DNA of 64,000 nucleotides from Spirochaetales bacterium. GTDB lineage: Bacteria > Spirochaetota > Spirochaetia > SZUA-6. Each line of letters opens with the position of its first letter. Positions within the stretch are counted from its first letter, which is position 1. This document shows, in pieces, positions 26,984-35,981 of the stretch. The notes beneath the pieces are model-generated. The model saw nothing but the letters and a program-made list of their open reading frames with translations. It had not been told where the DNA came from and ran no database searches. The stretch is taken from contig JALUUM010000020.1 of the NCBI GenBank assembly GCA_027021365.1, positions 392,726-456,725 of the forward strand, read 5' to 3'. The position numbers were made by a program, and so were the translations under genes.

Positions 26984-27745
26984 ATGGACAGGAATAATGT
27001 ACAGGAGAGAAATCCCGGCAAGATAAGGCTTCAGGTTTTCATGTCACGGTGTGGGATCGGATCGAGGAGATACTGCGAAAGATTGATACTTGATGGAAGA
27101 GTAAAGGTAAATGGGATTACAGTGACAGAGCTTGGAACACGTGTCTCAGAAGAGGATTCTGTTATACTGGACAATGAAAAGATCTTTTCTATAGAAAAGC
27201 GTATATATATTGCCGTAAACAAGCCTCGAGGCTATCTTTGTGCTAATTACGACAGGTTCAAAAGGCCACTTGTAATAGATCTCTTCGAGGGAAAATACGG
27301 AAAATCCGGGAAAGGCAGAGTATTTCATGTGGGAAGACTCGATATGGAATCCAGTGGTTTGATTTTCTACACCAACGATGGGTATTTCAGCAATGTTGTA
27401 ATGCATCCCTCTAGCGAGATTGAAAAAGATTACATTGTGAAAACATCTGATAGGATAGAAAAGGATTTACTGGAACGATACAAAAAGGGATTGAGGATCG
27501 AAAAAAGTATTTATAAACTAAAAAAATATCGATATATTTCAGAAAACAGAGTTCTTCTTACGCTGATAGAGGGAAAAAACAGAGAGATAAGAAGGGTATT
27601 CGAATATTTTGGAATCAGAATAATTTCATTGGAAAGGGTAAGAATAGGCATAGTTACCCTGGAAGGACTGAAATCAGGACAATACAGACCACTCAGGCAG
27701 AGTGAGATAAATTGGTTTCTTGAAAGAGGGGGGAAAGTAGTTTGA
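26984..27745 (+). CDS. rluB: RsuA/RluB-family rRNA pseudouridine synthase
   Basis: The enzyme isomerises a uridine in rRNA, most likely the 23S site of RluB. An S4 RNA-binding domain occupies about residues 13-70 (RLQVFMSRCGIGSRRYCERL). The catalytic domain carries GRLDMESSGLIFYTNDG, with the nucleophilic Asp in GRLD, and the ENRVLLTLIEGKNREIRRVFE segment typical of the RsuA family. The scpB neighbourhood favours RluB over RsuA, but the exact target uridine cannot be read from the sequence. It overlaps cmk by 4 bases (TTGA). Confidence 0.9.
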   Translation: MDRNNVQERNPGKIRLQVFMSRCGIGSRRYCERLILDGRVKVNGITVTELGTRVSEEDSVILDNEKIFSIEKRIYIAVNKPRGYLCANYDRFKRPLVIDLFEGKYGKSGKGRVFHVGRLDMESSGLIFYTNDGYFSNVVMHPSSEIEKDYIVKTSDRIEKDLLERYKKGLRIEKSIYKLKKYRYISENRVLLTLIEGKNREIRRVFEYFGIRIISLERVRIGIVTLEGLKSGQYRPLRQSEINWFLERGGKVV

Positions 27746-28407
27746 TAGTTGCCATCGATGGCCCTGCAGGTTCCGGGAAAAGTACCGTTTCGGAATGTGC
27801 CGCAAAAAAAACCGGTTTTCTCTATCTAAATTCGGGGAATTTTTACAGAGCCATTACCCATGCCTTGATTGAAAATGGTTTCGACGAGTTGAAATCCGTA
27901 GATCCAAGGGGTAAGGATATCGACAGGATAATCGAGATTGCCAATGGTTGTGAAATTGAAGTAAGGAATGGCAAATTGTATCTGAATGGCATGGATGTAG
28001 AGGATAAACTCCACAGTGACAGGATAGACAGGCTCGTTGCTCTTTACTCGAGCATTCCGGCAATTAGGAATATTGTAAACTCGAAGTTGCGAAAAGTAGT
28101 ATCTGGCATGGATGCCATTATTGAAGGAAGGGATATAGGAACTGTTGTTTTTCCCAATGCAGAATTGAAGATCTTCATTTATGCCAGTCTGGATACCCGA
28201 GCAAGGAGGAGATACCTGCAGGGAACCAGTGACTTGACATTGGAAGAAATAAAGGCAAGCATTGAAAGGAGGGACACAATAGATAAAAACAAGCGTTATG
28301 GCAGGCTTGAAAAGGCCAAGGACGCAATTATTATAGACACATCAGACTTGACCATCGAGCAAGTTTGTGAGAAAGTAGTGGGAGAAATCCTAAAAAAGAA
28401 AGCCTAA
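27742..28407 (+). CDS. cmk: cytidylate kinase
   Basis: Cmk phosphorylates CMP and dCMP. The N-terminal P-loop is AIDGPAGSGKSTV, and the CMP-binding segments are seen: YLNSGNFYRAIT and EGRDIGTVVFPNAELKIFI. The LID region ARRRYLQG follows. The 221-residue length is normal. The start is a TTG whose bases overlap the upstream stop codon (TTGA). The cmk-rpsA pair, with rpsA 23 bases downstream, is a widely conserved arrangement and supports the assignment. Confidence 0.96.
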   Translation: MIVAIDGPAGSGKSTVSECAAKKTGFLYLNSGNFYRAITHALIENGFDELKSVDPRGKDIDRIIEIANGCEIEVRNGKLYLNGMDVEDKLHSDRIDRLVALYSSIPAIRNIVNSKLRKVVSGMDAIIEGRDIGTVVFPNAELKIFIYASLDTRARRRYLQGTSDLTLEEIKASIERRDTIDKNKRYGRLEKAKDAIIIDTSDLTIEQVCEKVVGEILKKKA

Positions 28408-28430
28408 GAATCAGGAGAGTTATTGTACTA

Positions 28431-30131
28431 ATGGAGCACGATGAAAAATTGAAGGAAACGGAAAAACTGGAAGAAGAACTCCAAGAAAAATACCTCGACA
28501 CACTGCAACCGATAGTAGAAGGACAGATGATCGAAGGAGATATAGTAGCGATCAATGAAGACAGCGTATTTGTTGACATAGGTTACAAATCAGAAGGAAA
28601 ACTTAATATAGCGGAATTTGACGAAAAACCGAAGATAGGTGACAGGGTTACCGTAGTTCTCATAAAAAAAGAGAGCAGGGACGGAAACGTTATACTTTCC
28701 AAACAACAGGCAGATGAAAGACTCTTCTGGAAAAACATCAAAGATGCTTTTGCCAACAAAGAGCCAATCAAGGGGAAAATTGTAAAAAGGGTAAAGGGAG
28801 GTTATGAGGTTGACCTTGGGAAAAGAATAATTGGTTTCGTTCCTCTTTCAAAGATAGACTCCGGGAGAATCGAAGATCCTGACAGGTATGTGGGATTGGA
28901 GAGTTACTTTTACATTGAAAAGCTCTACAACAAGGGTAAGGTAAACATAGTTGCAACGAGGAAAGAGTGGGTAGAAGACGAAAGAGAGAGGAGAAGGAAA
29001 GATTTCTTTGAAAAAACAAAGATTGGTGATGTTGTAGAGGGAAGAGTAAAGAGTTTTACCTCATTTGGTGCCTTCATAGATCTGGGCGGATTCGATGGGC
29101 TTTTGCATATAAATGATATGAGTTGGGGACATATTACCTCTCCCAAAGAAGTAGTAAAGATTGGTGATAATATCAAGGTAAAAGTTATTCGTCTGGACGA
29201 AGAGGAGAATAGAATTAATCTGAGCCTGAAACATTTTTCAGAAGACCCCTGGACACACTTCGAGGAAAAGTATCATGTAGGTGATATTGTTCAGGGCAAA
29301 GTTACCAAGCTTGCCGATTTTGGTGCCTTCATAGAGATAGAGGAAGGAATAGAAGGACTTGTTCATATTTCCGAATTTTCATGGGTGAAAAGAATTAGGC
29401 ATCCCAGGGAGGTTCTGAAGAAGGGTGATTCCGTAGAGGTGAAGATACTGTCATATGATATTCAGCAGGGTAAGCTTTCCCTGGGTTTGAAACAGGTGTA
29501 TCCTAATCCATGGGATGATATAGATAAGAGATATCCTATTGGTATGAGAATCAAGCGAAAGGTTAAAAATATGACGGGTTTTGGGGCTTTTCTGGAAATA
29601 GAAGATGGAATAGACGGATTGTTGCATGTGGATGATCTATCATGGACGAAGAAGGTGGATGATCCTTCAGAAGTTCTTGAAAATGGTCAGGAAATCGAAG
29701 TCATGGTGATCGATATAGACAAGGAAAACCAGAGAATCAAGCTTGGCCTGAAACAACTTTCAGAAGATCCCTGGAAATCATTATCCAAGGCTTTCAGAAG
29801 AGGAAGCATTATAGATGGAAAGGTACTTGAAGTGAACGAAAACGGAATGACAGTCGAGGTACAGGGAGGAATAGCAGGAAGAATAAATCGTAGTAACCTA
29901 TTTGATCCGGAGACCGAAACCCTGGAAGAAGCTCTTAAGAAATACCGGGAAGGCGATGAAGTGAAAGCGGTCGTTGTTGAAATCAATCCCAAAAGGCAAA
30001 GACTGATACTGTCATTGAGAGAATATTACAAGAAACAGCAGCATGAGGAAATTGTAAAGTATCTGCATGATGATGATTCGGAAGAAAAAGTTGCCCTCTC
30101 TGAATTTATCAAGGGAAAGGAAAAGGATTAG
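28431..30131 (+). CDS. rpsA: 30S ribosomal protein S1
   Basis: S1 recruits mRNA to the 30S subunit. The 566-residue protein has six S1 (OB-fold) domains, starting near residues 32, 110, 198, 285, 370 and 457. Domains 3 to 5 carry the clearest VxGxVxxxxxFGAFxxxxxxxxGLxHxSxxSW pattern (GRVKSFTSFGAFIDLG, GKVTKLADFGAFIEIEEG, RKVKNMTGFGAFLEIEDG). The N-terminal 30 residues are acidic and helical. It follows cmk directly, as expected. If several genes here are leaderless, as proposed below, S1 dependence would differ between messages. Confidence 0.97.
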   Translation: MEHDEKLKETEKLEEELQEKYLDTLQPIVEGQMIEGDIVAINEDSVFVDIGYKSEGKLNIAEFDEKPKIGDRVTVVLIKKESRDGNVILSKQQADERLFWKNIKDAFANKEPIKGKIVKRVKGGYEVDLGKRIIGFVPLSKIDSGRIEDPDRYVGLESYFYIEKLYNKGKVNIVATRKEWVEDERERRRKDFFEKTKIGDVVEGRVKSFTSFGAFIDLGGFDGLLHINDMSWGHITSPKEVVKIGDNIKVKVIRLDEEENRINLSLKHFSEDPWTHFEEKYHVGDIVQGKVTKLADFGAFIEIEEGIEGLVHISEFSWVKRIRHPREVLKKGDSVEVKILSYDIQQGKLSLGLKQVYPNPWDDIDKRYPIGMRIKRKVKNMTGFGAFLEIEDGIDGLLHVDDLSWTKKVDDPSEVLENGQEIEVMVIDIDKENQRIKLGLKQLSEDPWKSLSKAFRRGSIIDGKVLEVNENGMTVEVQGGIAGRINRSNLFDPETETLEEALKKYREGDEVKAVVVEINPKRQRLILSLREYYKKQQHEEIVKYLHDDDSEEKVALSEFIKGKEKD

Positions 30132-30146
30132 CAAACTGACCTTAGA

Positions 30147-31652
30147 ATGATTAGATTTCAAATCGATCCTCATAAACTTGAAACGCTTATAGAAATTAAC
30201 AATCTCATAAATACAGATTACACTGATGTAAAAACCCTGCTCACCAGAATTATTGAATCCGCTACAAAACTGACAGAGGGTGAAGCATCTTCTCTTATTC
30301 TTGTCAATCCGGAAAACAACAAGTTATATTTCGAGATAGCCCTTGGCTCCAAAGGGCGAGACGTAAAAAAGTTTTCTCTGAAGATGGGTGAAGGTATAGC
30401 GGGATGGGTAGCTCAGAATAACAAATCCCTTATAGTTAACGATGTGGAAAGGGACAGACGATTTTTTTCTGATATAAGCAAGAAGATCGGTTTTCCGACT
30501 TCATCTATTCTCGCGGTACCAATGCGTGTGAAGGACAAATGTGTAGGTGTCATAGAGATCATTAATAAAAAGGGTGGAAAAAAATTCAACGACGAAGATT
30601 TGTGGTGGTTGGAGATTTTTTCCAACCAGGCAGCCATAGCTATACAGAATGCACGTTCATATCAAAAGGTTAGAGAAGAGATATTCCATCTGAGAGACGA
30701 AATTCGTACAGAGAAAGGTTTTCATACTTTCATAGGAAAGAGCCCTGCTATTCTTGAGAAGCTTGAAATCGCCAAGAGAGCGGCAAAAAGTGATTCCTCG
30801 ATACTGCTTCTCGGGGAGAGTGGGGTAGGTAAAGAGTTATTTGCAGAGCAGATACATCTGCACAGCCCTCGTGCTGAAAATCCTTTTATAAGGGTAAATT
30901 GTGCAGCATTACCTGAAAATCTCATAGAGAGTGAACTGTTCGGACATGTTAGAGGAGCCTTTACCGATGCGATAACTGAAAGAAGGGGCCGCTTCGAACT
31001 GGCAGATGGAGGTACTATTTTTCTGGATGAAATAGGAGATCTTCCTTTTAATGTACAGGCAAAGTTGCTCCGTGTTCTTCAAGAACATTCTTTCGAGAAG
31101 GTTGGAAGCAGCGAGACCATACATGTGGATGTCAGGATAGTTGCGGCAACTAACAAGGATATTGAGGGAGAAGTGGAAGCGGGGAGATTCAGAACGGATC
31201 TGTATTATCGGCTTAACGTATTACCCATATATATTCCTCCATTGAGGGAAAGAAAAGAGGATATTCCTCTTCTTGCTGATTATTTTCTTAAAAGATTCAA
31301 TAGAGAGATAAAAAAGCAGATAAAAGGATTTACTGATGAGGCCATGGAAGTCCTCCTCACCTATTCATGGCCTGGAAACGTAAGAGAACTGGAAAATGCA
31401 ATAGAGCGAGCGGTTGTTATTACCGAGGATGAATACATAAAACCCGAAGCCTTTATTCTACAGGCTTTTTCACGTGGTGAAGATATCTACAAGAATAAAT
31501 CTCTGAAAGAAGCGGTTAATACATTCAAGCGTGAATATATAAGGAATGTTTTAAGGCAGAATGATTGGAAGCAGACGAAAACTGCCAAATTACTTGGCAT
31601 TCAACGAACATATCTATCAAGATTAATAAAAGAATTAAATATTACCAGATAA
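30147..31652 (+). CDS. GAF-domain sigma-54-dependent transcriptional activator
   Basis: This is an enhancer-binding protein that uses ATP hydrolysis to remodel RNA polymerase-sigma-54. A GAF domain (about residues 20-170, GEGIAGWVAQNNKSLIV) senses an unknown small ligand. The AAA+ domain (about 195-420) has Walker A LLGESGVGKELFAEQIH, the sigma-54 loop as GAFTDA (consensus GAFTGA), Walker B GGTIFLDEIGDLP and the arginine-finger region RTDLYYRLNVLPI. A Fis-type helix-turn-helix closes it (about 455-500, TAKLLGIQRTYLSRLI). There is no receiver domain, so control is not by a phosphorelay. It starts 15 bases after rpsA. Confidence 0.94.
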   Translation: MIRFQIDPHKLETLIEINNLINTDYTDVKTLLTRIIESATKLTEGEASSLILVNPENNKLYFEIALGSKGRDVKKFSLKMGEGIAGWVAQNNKSLIVNDVERDRRFFSDISKKIGFPTSSILAVPMRVKDKCVGVIEIINKKGGKKFNDEDLWWLEIFSNQAAIAIQNARSYQKVREEIFHLRDEIRTEKGFHTFIGKSPAILEKLEIAKRAAKSDSSILLLGESGVGKELFAEQIHLHSPRAENPFIRVNCAALPENLIESELFGHVRGAFTDAITERRGRFELADGGTIFLDEIGDLPFNVQAKLLRVLQEHSFEKVGSSETIHVDVRIVAATNKDIEGEVEAGRFRTDLYYRLNVLPIYIPPLRERKEDIPLLADYFLKRFNREIKKQIKGFTDEAMEVLLTYSWPGNVRELENAIERAVVITEDEYIKPEAFILQAFSRGEDIYKNKSLKEAVNTFKREYIRNVLRQNDWKQTKTAKLLGIQRTYLSRLIKELNITR

Positions 31653-31663
31653 GGAGTGCATAA

Positions 31664-32365
31664 ATGTCACCGAGAATGGTTGAACCCGAAAAGAAAGAAT
31701 CCTTTACCGATAAACTGGTAAATCTCATTCACAGACGGCAGATAGTAATTTGGGCTGTACTGATAGGAGTGCTGGTTACAATTGTGATTTACTTTATCTG
31801 GGTGGATCATAAGAAAAAGTTGACTGAAGCATCTGCCATACTTGCAGAGGAGTCCCAAGACCTTTATTCACAGTGGGTGAATGAAAAAGATGAAAAGAAA
31901 AAATCCGCTCTGGAAGATAAATTGCTTGAAAAACTCAAACTGATAATACGTGAATATCCAAATGAATATGGAACTCAACGTGCACTTTTTATTCGTGCCA
32001 ATTTTTATTTTGACAAGAAAAATTGGGAAAAGGCTGCTTCGGATTTCACTGATCTGTCGAGATCCTTTCCGAAGAGTTATCTTGCTACAATCAGTCTGTT
32101 CAATGCAGCAAGTTGTTATGAAGAGATGAATAAACCGGAAAAGGCGATAGTTCTGTATCAGGATATCTTGAAAAAATACAAAAGTTCGATAGTCTATAAC
32201 AGGAGTCTCTTTGCGCTGGGAAGGTTGAATGAACAGTTAGAAAAGTACGATGAAGCAAAAAAATATTATGAAAGGTTGCAGGACGAAAGTCCACAGAGTA
32301 ATTGGACAAAACTTGCAATTAATCGTATCATCTATTTGAAGGTAAACAACAAAATCAAGGAATGA
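31664..32365 (+). CDS. membrane-anchored TPR protein (YfgM-like layout)
   Basis: A short cytoplasmic N-terminus is followed by one membrane segment (about residues 28-50, IVIWAVLIGVLVTIVIYFI) and a TPR region outside (about 90-230: QRALFIRANFYFDKKNWEKAASDF, YLATISLFNAASCYEEMNKPEKA, VYNRSLFALGRLNEQLEKYDEA). This layout matches the YfgM/DUF2133 type of periplasmic chaperone partner of the Sec translocon. The match is in architecture only. It lies 11 bases after the sigma-54 activator, so the two may be co-expressed. Confidence 0.85.
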   Translation: MSPRMVEPEKKESFTDKLVNLIHRRQIVIWAVLIGVLVTIVIYFIWVDHKKKLTEASAILAEESQDLYSQWVNEKDEKKKSALEDKLLEKLKLIIREYPNEYGTQRALFIRANFYFDKKNWEKAASDFTDLSRSFPKSYLATISLFNAASCYEEMNKPEKAIVLYQDILKKYKSSIVYNRSLFALGRLNEQLEKYDEAKKYYERLQDESPQSNWTKLAINRIIYLKVNNKIKE

Positions 32366-32410
32366 GCAGCTTTAGTATTATCAATATTTGATCTTTGGGA
32401 GGTTATCCCC

Positions 32411-34786
32411 GTGGCCATTACGAAAAAAAAGATTCTTGAAACGAAATACTTTGGTTTGATAATAGGCTTGCTGATATTTGCCGTGATAGTCTTTCTAAAT
32501 TATGGAACCGTTATTTTTTCAAATCTGGAATTAAAGGTGCTGGATTATAATTTCAGGTTGAAGAATCTCATAAGAGAGAGTAGGGTACAGGAAGGGGTGA
32601 CTGTAGAAGAACGCAACCCCAATATTTCGCCGGATATCATTATTGTTGGAATAGATGACAAGAGTCTGGAAAAAATCGGTAGATGGCCATTCCCAAGGTA
32701 TGTTGAAGCAAATCTGATTACTGCTTTCACAAGGATAAAACGTCAATATGAGAGGGAAAGAGCTCTGTTTCTCGATATTTTCTTTATAGAGCCGGAACGA
32801 AAAGCTGAGAATGACGCTTTACTCGTAAAGAGCATAAAGGAGAATGGGAGGACGTACCTTGAAACAGTGTTAACATTTAATAATAACAACAATAAAGAGT
32901 ACGTCGATCGTCAGATGCTTCTGTTTAAAAAATTTGGCATGATAAACAATGTCAAGGGTGACTGGACAAAGGTCAATACTTTTTTCGGAGTTTTGCCACC
33001 TCTTAAGCCTTATAGCAGAGCAGCCAAGGGCTATGGGCACGCCAATTTCATAGAGGATGACGATACTGTTTACAGACGCCAGCCTATGATTGCCAAGTAT
33101 TCTGTACTGGAGAAGGAAATTCCTTTAGAAGAACTGACAGTAAATGAACCAATTGACAGAAAAAATTTCGAGCGCCTTGCCTGGTTGGACCGGGATAACC
33201 TCTTTCATGAAGTTCCGTATCCTCTTACCAAAGAGGTCTTAACCAAACTGAAAAGTGACATGGAAAAATATGCTCCTCTTAAAGCGGAGGATACAAATAA
33301 TGATAAGCAACCGGACAAGTACTACTATGTTGTAAGAAAATATCGAGATTATTTCGTTCCTGCAATAACCCTTGCACTTGCACTTGAATACTTTCATAAA
33401 AAACCTTCAGATGTAGAGGTGAGAATCGGAAAGTATATCAGAATACCTTCTCCTGAGGTTTTTAATATGAAAACCCAAAAATGGGAGCCCTACCGCCTCG
33501 TTCTAAAGCCACCTGTCAAGGACGAAAAGGGAAATATAGTAAAGGATGGAGTTTATAAAAAGGTCAATGAAATAAAGATTCCCATTAACGAAAGGGGGGA
33601 AATGCTAATAAATTTCATGGGTTATCCATCGAGTGAATCCCCGCAAGGTCGTCAGACCTACCCGGTGAGGTCGTTCTATGGCTATTCTCTCGGTGTTCCC
33701 GGTCCGGATCCTAACAGATGGCCGAGAACCAAAGCCGTTGGAAATAAAATTGTGATGGTTGGGCCATTTTCCAAGGGAATTGCCGAAGATCAGAAACCTA
33801 CCCCCTATGGGCTGATGTATGGAGTGGAAATTCATGCCAACGCTCTCAATACGATACTTATGAATAAATTTCTGTACTATGTCCCGGATTGGGTTGATAA
33901 TCTGATACTTCTCGGAATGATACTCATAACTGCCTTTATTGTCTCAAGGCTTTCTACAATCTGGTCTCTCATAATATCTTTGATCATGATTGTAGGATAC
34001 TTTTTCACAGTTTCTCTTATTTTTGAAACATCTGACTATATATTGAATCTCTCGGCTCCAAGCTTTGGTGTACTGATTACCCTTCTTTCGGTAGAGGCAT
34101 ATCGAATAATGACTGAGGAAAAGGATAAGAGAAGGATCAAGAACATGTTCGGAAAGTATGTGAGTCCGAAAGTGGTGGACCAGATTCTGGAAAATCCCCC
34201 GGAGTTAGGAGGTGTAGACAAGAATCTTACGGTATTCTTTTCCGATATCAGGGGATTCACCACTCTTTCCGAGAGTATGTCACCTCAGGAATTGGTTAAT
34301 CATCTGAATACATATCTTACCGCCATGACCGATATAATTCTCGACTTGAATGGTACGCTGGATAAATATGTTGGTGACGAGATAATGTGTTTCTGGGGAG
34401 CTCCGGTACCTCAGGATGACCATGCACTACTTGCCTGCAAGTGTGCCTTGCTGCAAATGGAGAAGCTGAGACAGTTGAATGAAGAATGGCCGGAAGACAG
34501 AAGGATAAACATCGGAATTGGAATCAATTCAGGAATAATGACAGTTGGGAATATGGGTTCTCTAGGCAGAATGAATTACACCCTTATGGGCGACAATGTA
34601 AACCTCGGCGCGAGGTTGGAAGGCACCAATAAGCTCTACCATACGAATATTATAATTAGTGAATATACCTATGGTTTGGTTAAAGATCATGTAATAGCAA
34701 GAGAATTGGACAATATCCGTGTGAAGGGTAAGAATAAACCTGTGCTGATCTATGAACTGGTAGACATGAAGGATGAGAATAGTTGA
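32411..34786 (+). CDS. CHASE2-domain class III adenylate/guanylate cyclase
   Basis: The 791-residue protein has an N-terminal membrane helix (about 14-36), a large extracytoplasmic CHASE2 sensor domain (about 40-500), a cluster of membrane helices (about 495-565) and a class III cyclase domain (about 595-785). Both metal-binding Asps are present, in FFSDIRGFTTLSE and KYVGDEIMCFWG, with the substrate-recognising Lys of LDKYVGDE and the transition-state Asn/Arg in VNLGARLEGTNK. It should therefore be active and make cAMP, the usual product of this class. Borrelia-like spirochetes lack such enzymes but leptospires and treponemes have several. The sensed signal is unknown. Confidence 0.93.
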   Translation: MAITKKKILETKYFGLIIGLLIFAVIVFLNYGTVIFSNLELKVLDYNFRLKNLIRESRVQEGVTVEERNPNISPDIIIVGIDDKSLEKIGRWPFPRYVEANLITAFTRIKRQYERERALFLDIFFIEPERKAENDALLVKSIKENGRTYLETVLTFNNNNNKEYVDRQMLLFKKFGMINNVKGDWTKVNTFFGVLPPLKPYSRAAKGYGHANFIEDDDTVYRRQPMIAKYSVLEKEIPLEELTVNEPIDRKNFERLAWLDRDNLFHEVPYPLTKEVLTKLKSDMEKYAPLKAEDTNNDKQPDKYYYVVRKYRDYFVPAITLALALEYFHKKPSDVEVRIGKYIRIPSPEVFNMKTQKWEPYRLVLKPPVKDEKGNIVKDGVYKKVNEIKIPINERGEMLINFMGYPSSESPQGRQTYPVRSFYGYSLGVPGPDPNRWPRTKAVGNKIVMVGPFSKGIAEDQKPTPYGLMYGVEIHANALNTILMNKFLYYVPDWVDNLILLGMILITAFIVSRLSTIWSLIISLIMIVGYFFTVSLIFETSDYILNLSAPSFGVLITLLSVEAYRIMTEEKDKRRIKNMFGKYVSPKVVDQILENPPELGGVDKNLTVFFSDIRGFTTLSESMSPQELVNHLNTYLTAMTDIILDLNGTLDKYVGDEIMCFWGAPVPQDDHALLACKCALLQMEKLRQLNEEWPEDRRINIGIGINSGIMTVGNMGSLGRMNYTLMGDNVNLGARLEGTNKLYHTNIIISEYTYGLVKDHVIARELDNIRVKGKNKPVLIYELVDMKDENS

Positions 34787-35501
34787 TACTCTTCACGGGC
34801 GTTTGAAATTACGCTCATTGAAATATATTTTGTATGTAGTCTTGATTGTATTCCTTATGCTATCGACATTGAGATGCGGATTGGAGAGTAGCAGGTCCTA
34901 TCTGAATCCACCGGATGTAGTAGATATAGCATCATTGGATTCACAAACCTTCCATTTTTATTCCACCGATAAGAACAATGAACCCGAGTTTCAAGGTTTC
35001 GAGCTGTACTACAAATTCTATACCGATACTACGAATATACTAGCAGATACAAACTACACCACGCTAGACCAGTTAAAAGCCAATGGTTTCAACAGAGTTA
35101 CAAACATTGGTAATGGGGATTCAATACCTCTGATAAAGGTGCAGACCCTCCACATCGGTAGTAACTTTGAAATCACTGTAGATTTTTCGCCAATTCGCAA
35201 TTCCAGTAATCCAGAGATTTTCAGTGCTACGGATTCAATCGTTTCTGAACCTGTAGAAATAGGTAGGGGGGTGAAGGACGTATTTGAAGTTTATAAGCCC
35301 TTTCTTGATTTCCAGACTAACGATCTTGATATAGGAAGTGAAATCTATAATAGTGTTGTCAACGACAATACTCCCCTGTTTATCGTTCTTTATGTGTTAA
35401 GCTTCGGAAATATATTTTCCGATTATTACTATAGTGATTGTGAATATCTTGGTTATATAGATCTTGCAAATATTACAAATATTAAAGAGTATTTTCATTA
35501 A
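34773..35501 (+). CDS. putative lipoprotein, function unknown
   Basis: A basic N-terminus and a hydrophobic run (about residues 17-32) end in LSTLRC, with Cys36 as the possible lipidated residue. The Arg just before the Cys is unusual for a lipobox, even a relaxed spirochetal one, so lipidation is uncertain. The mature part is rich in Asp, Asn, Ser and Thr with alternating hydrophobics, suggesting a secreted beta-sandwich (VQTLHIGSNFEITVDFSPI). It overlaps the cyclase gene by 14 bases, so it is probably co-translated with it. It might be a ligand-binding accessory to the CHASE2 sensor, but this rests on position alone. Confidence 0.75.
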   Translation: MRIVDTLHGRLKLRSLKYILYVVLIVFLMLSTLRCGLESSRSYLNPPDVVDIASLDSQTFHFYSTDKNNEPEFQGFELYYKFYTDTTNILADTNYTTLDQLKANGFNRVTNIGNGDSIPLIKVQTLHIGSNFEITVDFSPIRNSSNPEIFSATDSIVSEPVEIGRGVKDVFEVYKPFLDFQTNDLDIGSEIYNSVVNDNTPLFIVLYVLSFGNIFSDYYYSDCEYLGYIDLANITNIKEYFH

Positions 35502-35512
35502 CTTGTATGATT

Positions 35513-35518
35513 TATAAT
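35513..35518 (+). promoter_or_regulatory. candidate -10 box for the small membrane protein gene
   Basis: A perfect TATAAT lies 28 bases upstream of the ATG at 35547, leaving a leader of about 21-22 bases that contains a GGAG Shine-Dalgarno. No convincing -35 hexamer is found at 16-18 bases, so this promoter is only tentative. Confidence 0.4.
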
Positions 35519-35546
35519 ACGAATATTATTTTTATTTGGAGTTCTT

Positions 35547-35825
35547 ATGTTTTTCTATTATCTTAATATTTTTCTTACATATTTTGTTGTAGGCCTTGCA
35601 GTCGCTATTTATTTTATATATGTCCTTAAAAAACGTATTCTTGGTCATTTCTGGGGGGCTCTCGTTATAGCTCTTTTAGGTTCCTTTTTAGGAGGTTTTA
35701 TAGATCAGTATTTTTCGAGTTTAATAAAGATGCTTTCCGACTTTAATTCTGTAAATCTCTTTGCCGCAACCATAACGTCACTTCTTCTAATCTGGCTGTT
35801 TTCAAAAGCAAGTGCCTTGAAGTAG
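35547..35825 (+). CDS. small three-helix membrane protein, function unknown
   Basis: The 92-residue product consists almost entirely of hydrophobic segments: about residues 5-28, 33-53 (ILGHFWGALVIALLGSFLGGFI) and 68-88. Glycine-rich helix 2 resembles transglycosylase-associated (GlsB/YeaQ) membrane proteins, but the match is too weak for a name. The ATG has GGAG nine bases upstream. The gene ends at a convergent junction with the minus-strand ATPase-ispG operon. Confidence 0.78.
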   Translation: MFFYYLNIFLTYFVVGLAVAIYFIYVLKKRILGHFWGALVIALLGSFLGGFIDQYFSSLIKMLSDFNSVNLFAATITSLLLIWLFSKASALK

Positions 35826-35981
35826 GGTAAATAAAAGAGAGCCAGGTAAAATATAGTAAATAAAGTATTTGTTAAAAGTATTGATTCATGGTTTTTCAAT
35901 TAATAAATGACTTCTGATAATATATATTCTGTCTAGTTCTATTTTTATTTTTCTTTTTCAATATGATTTTTATTTTATTTT
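35826..35981. other. AT-rich convergent intergenic region
   Basis: The 156 bases between two convergent units are strongly AT-rich, with runs of TTTTATTTTA type next to the minus-strand gene. T-runs suitable for termination exist on both strands but I could not identify a stable GC-containing hairpin in front of them. Confidence 0.5.

Noticed and set aside
30960..30980. GAFTDA as a defective sigma-54 loop
   Set aside because: The fifth-position change occurs naturally in other enhancer-binding proteins to my knowledge, so it is noted in the gene entry but not raised as an anomaly.
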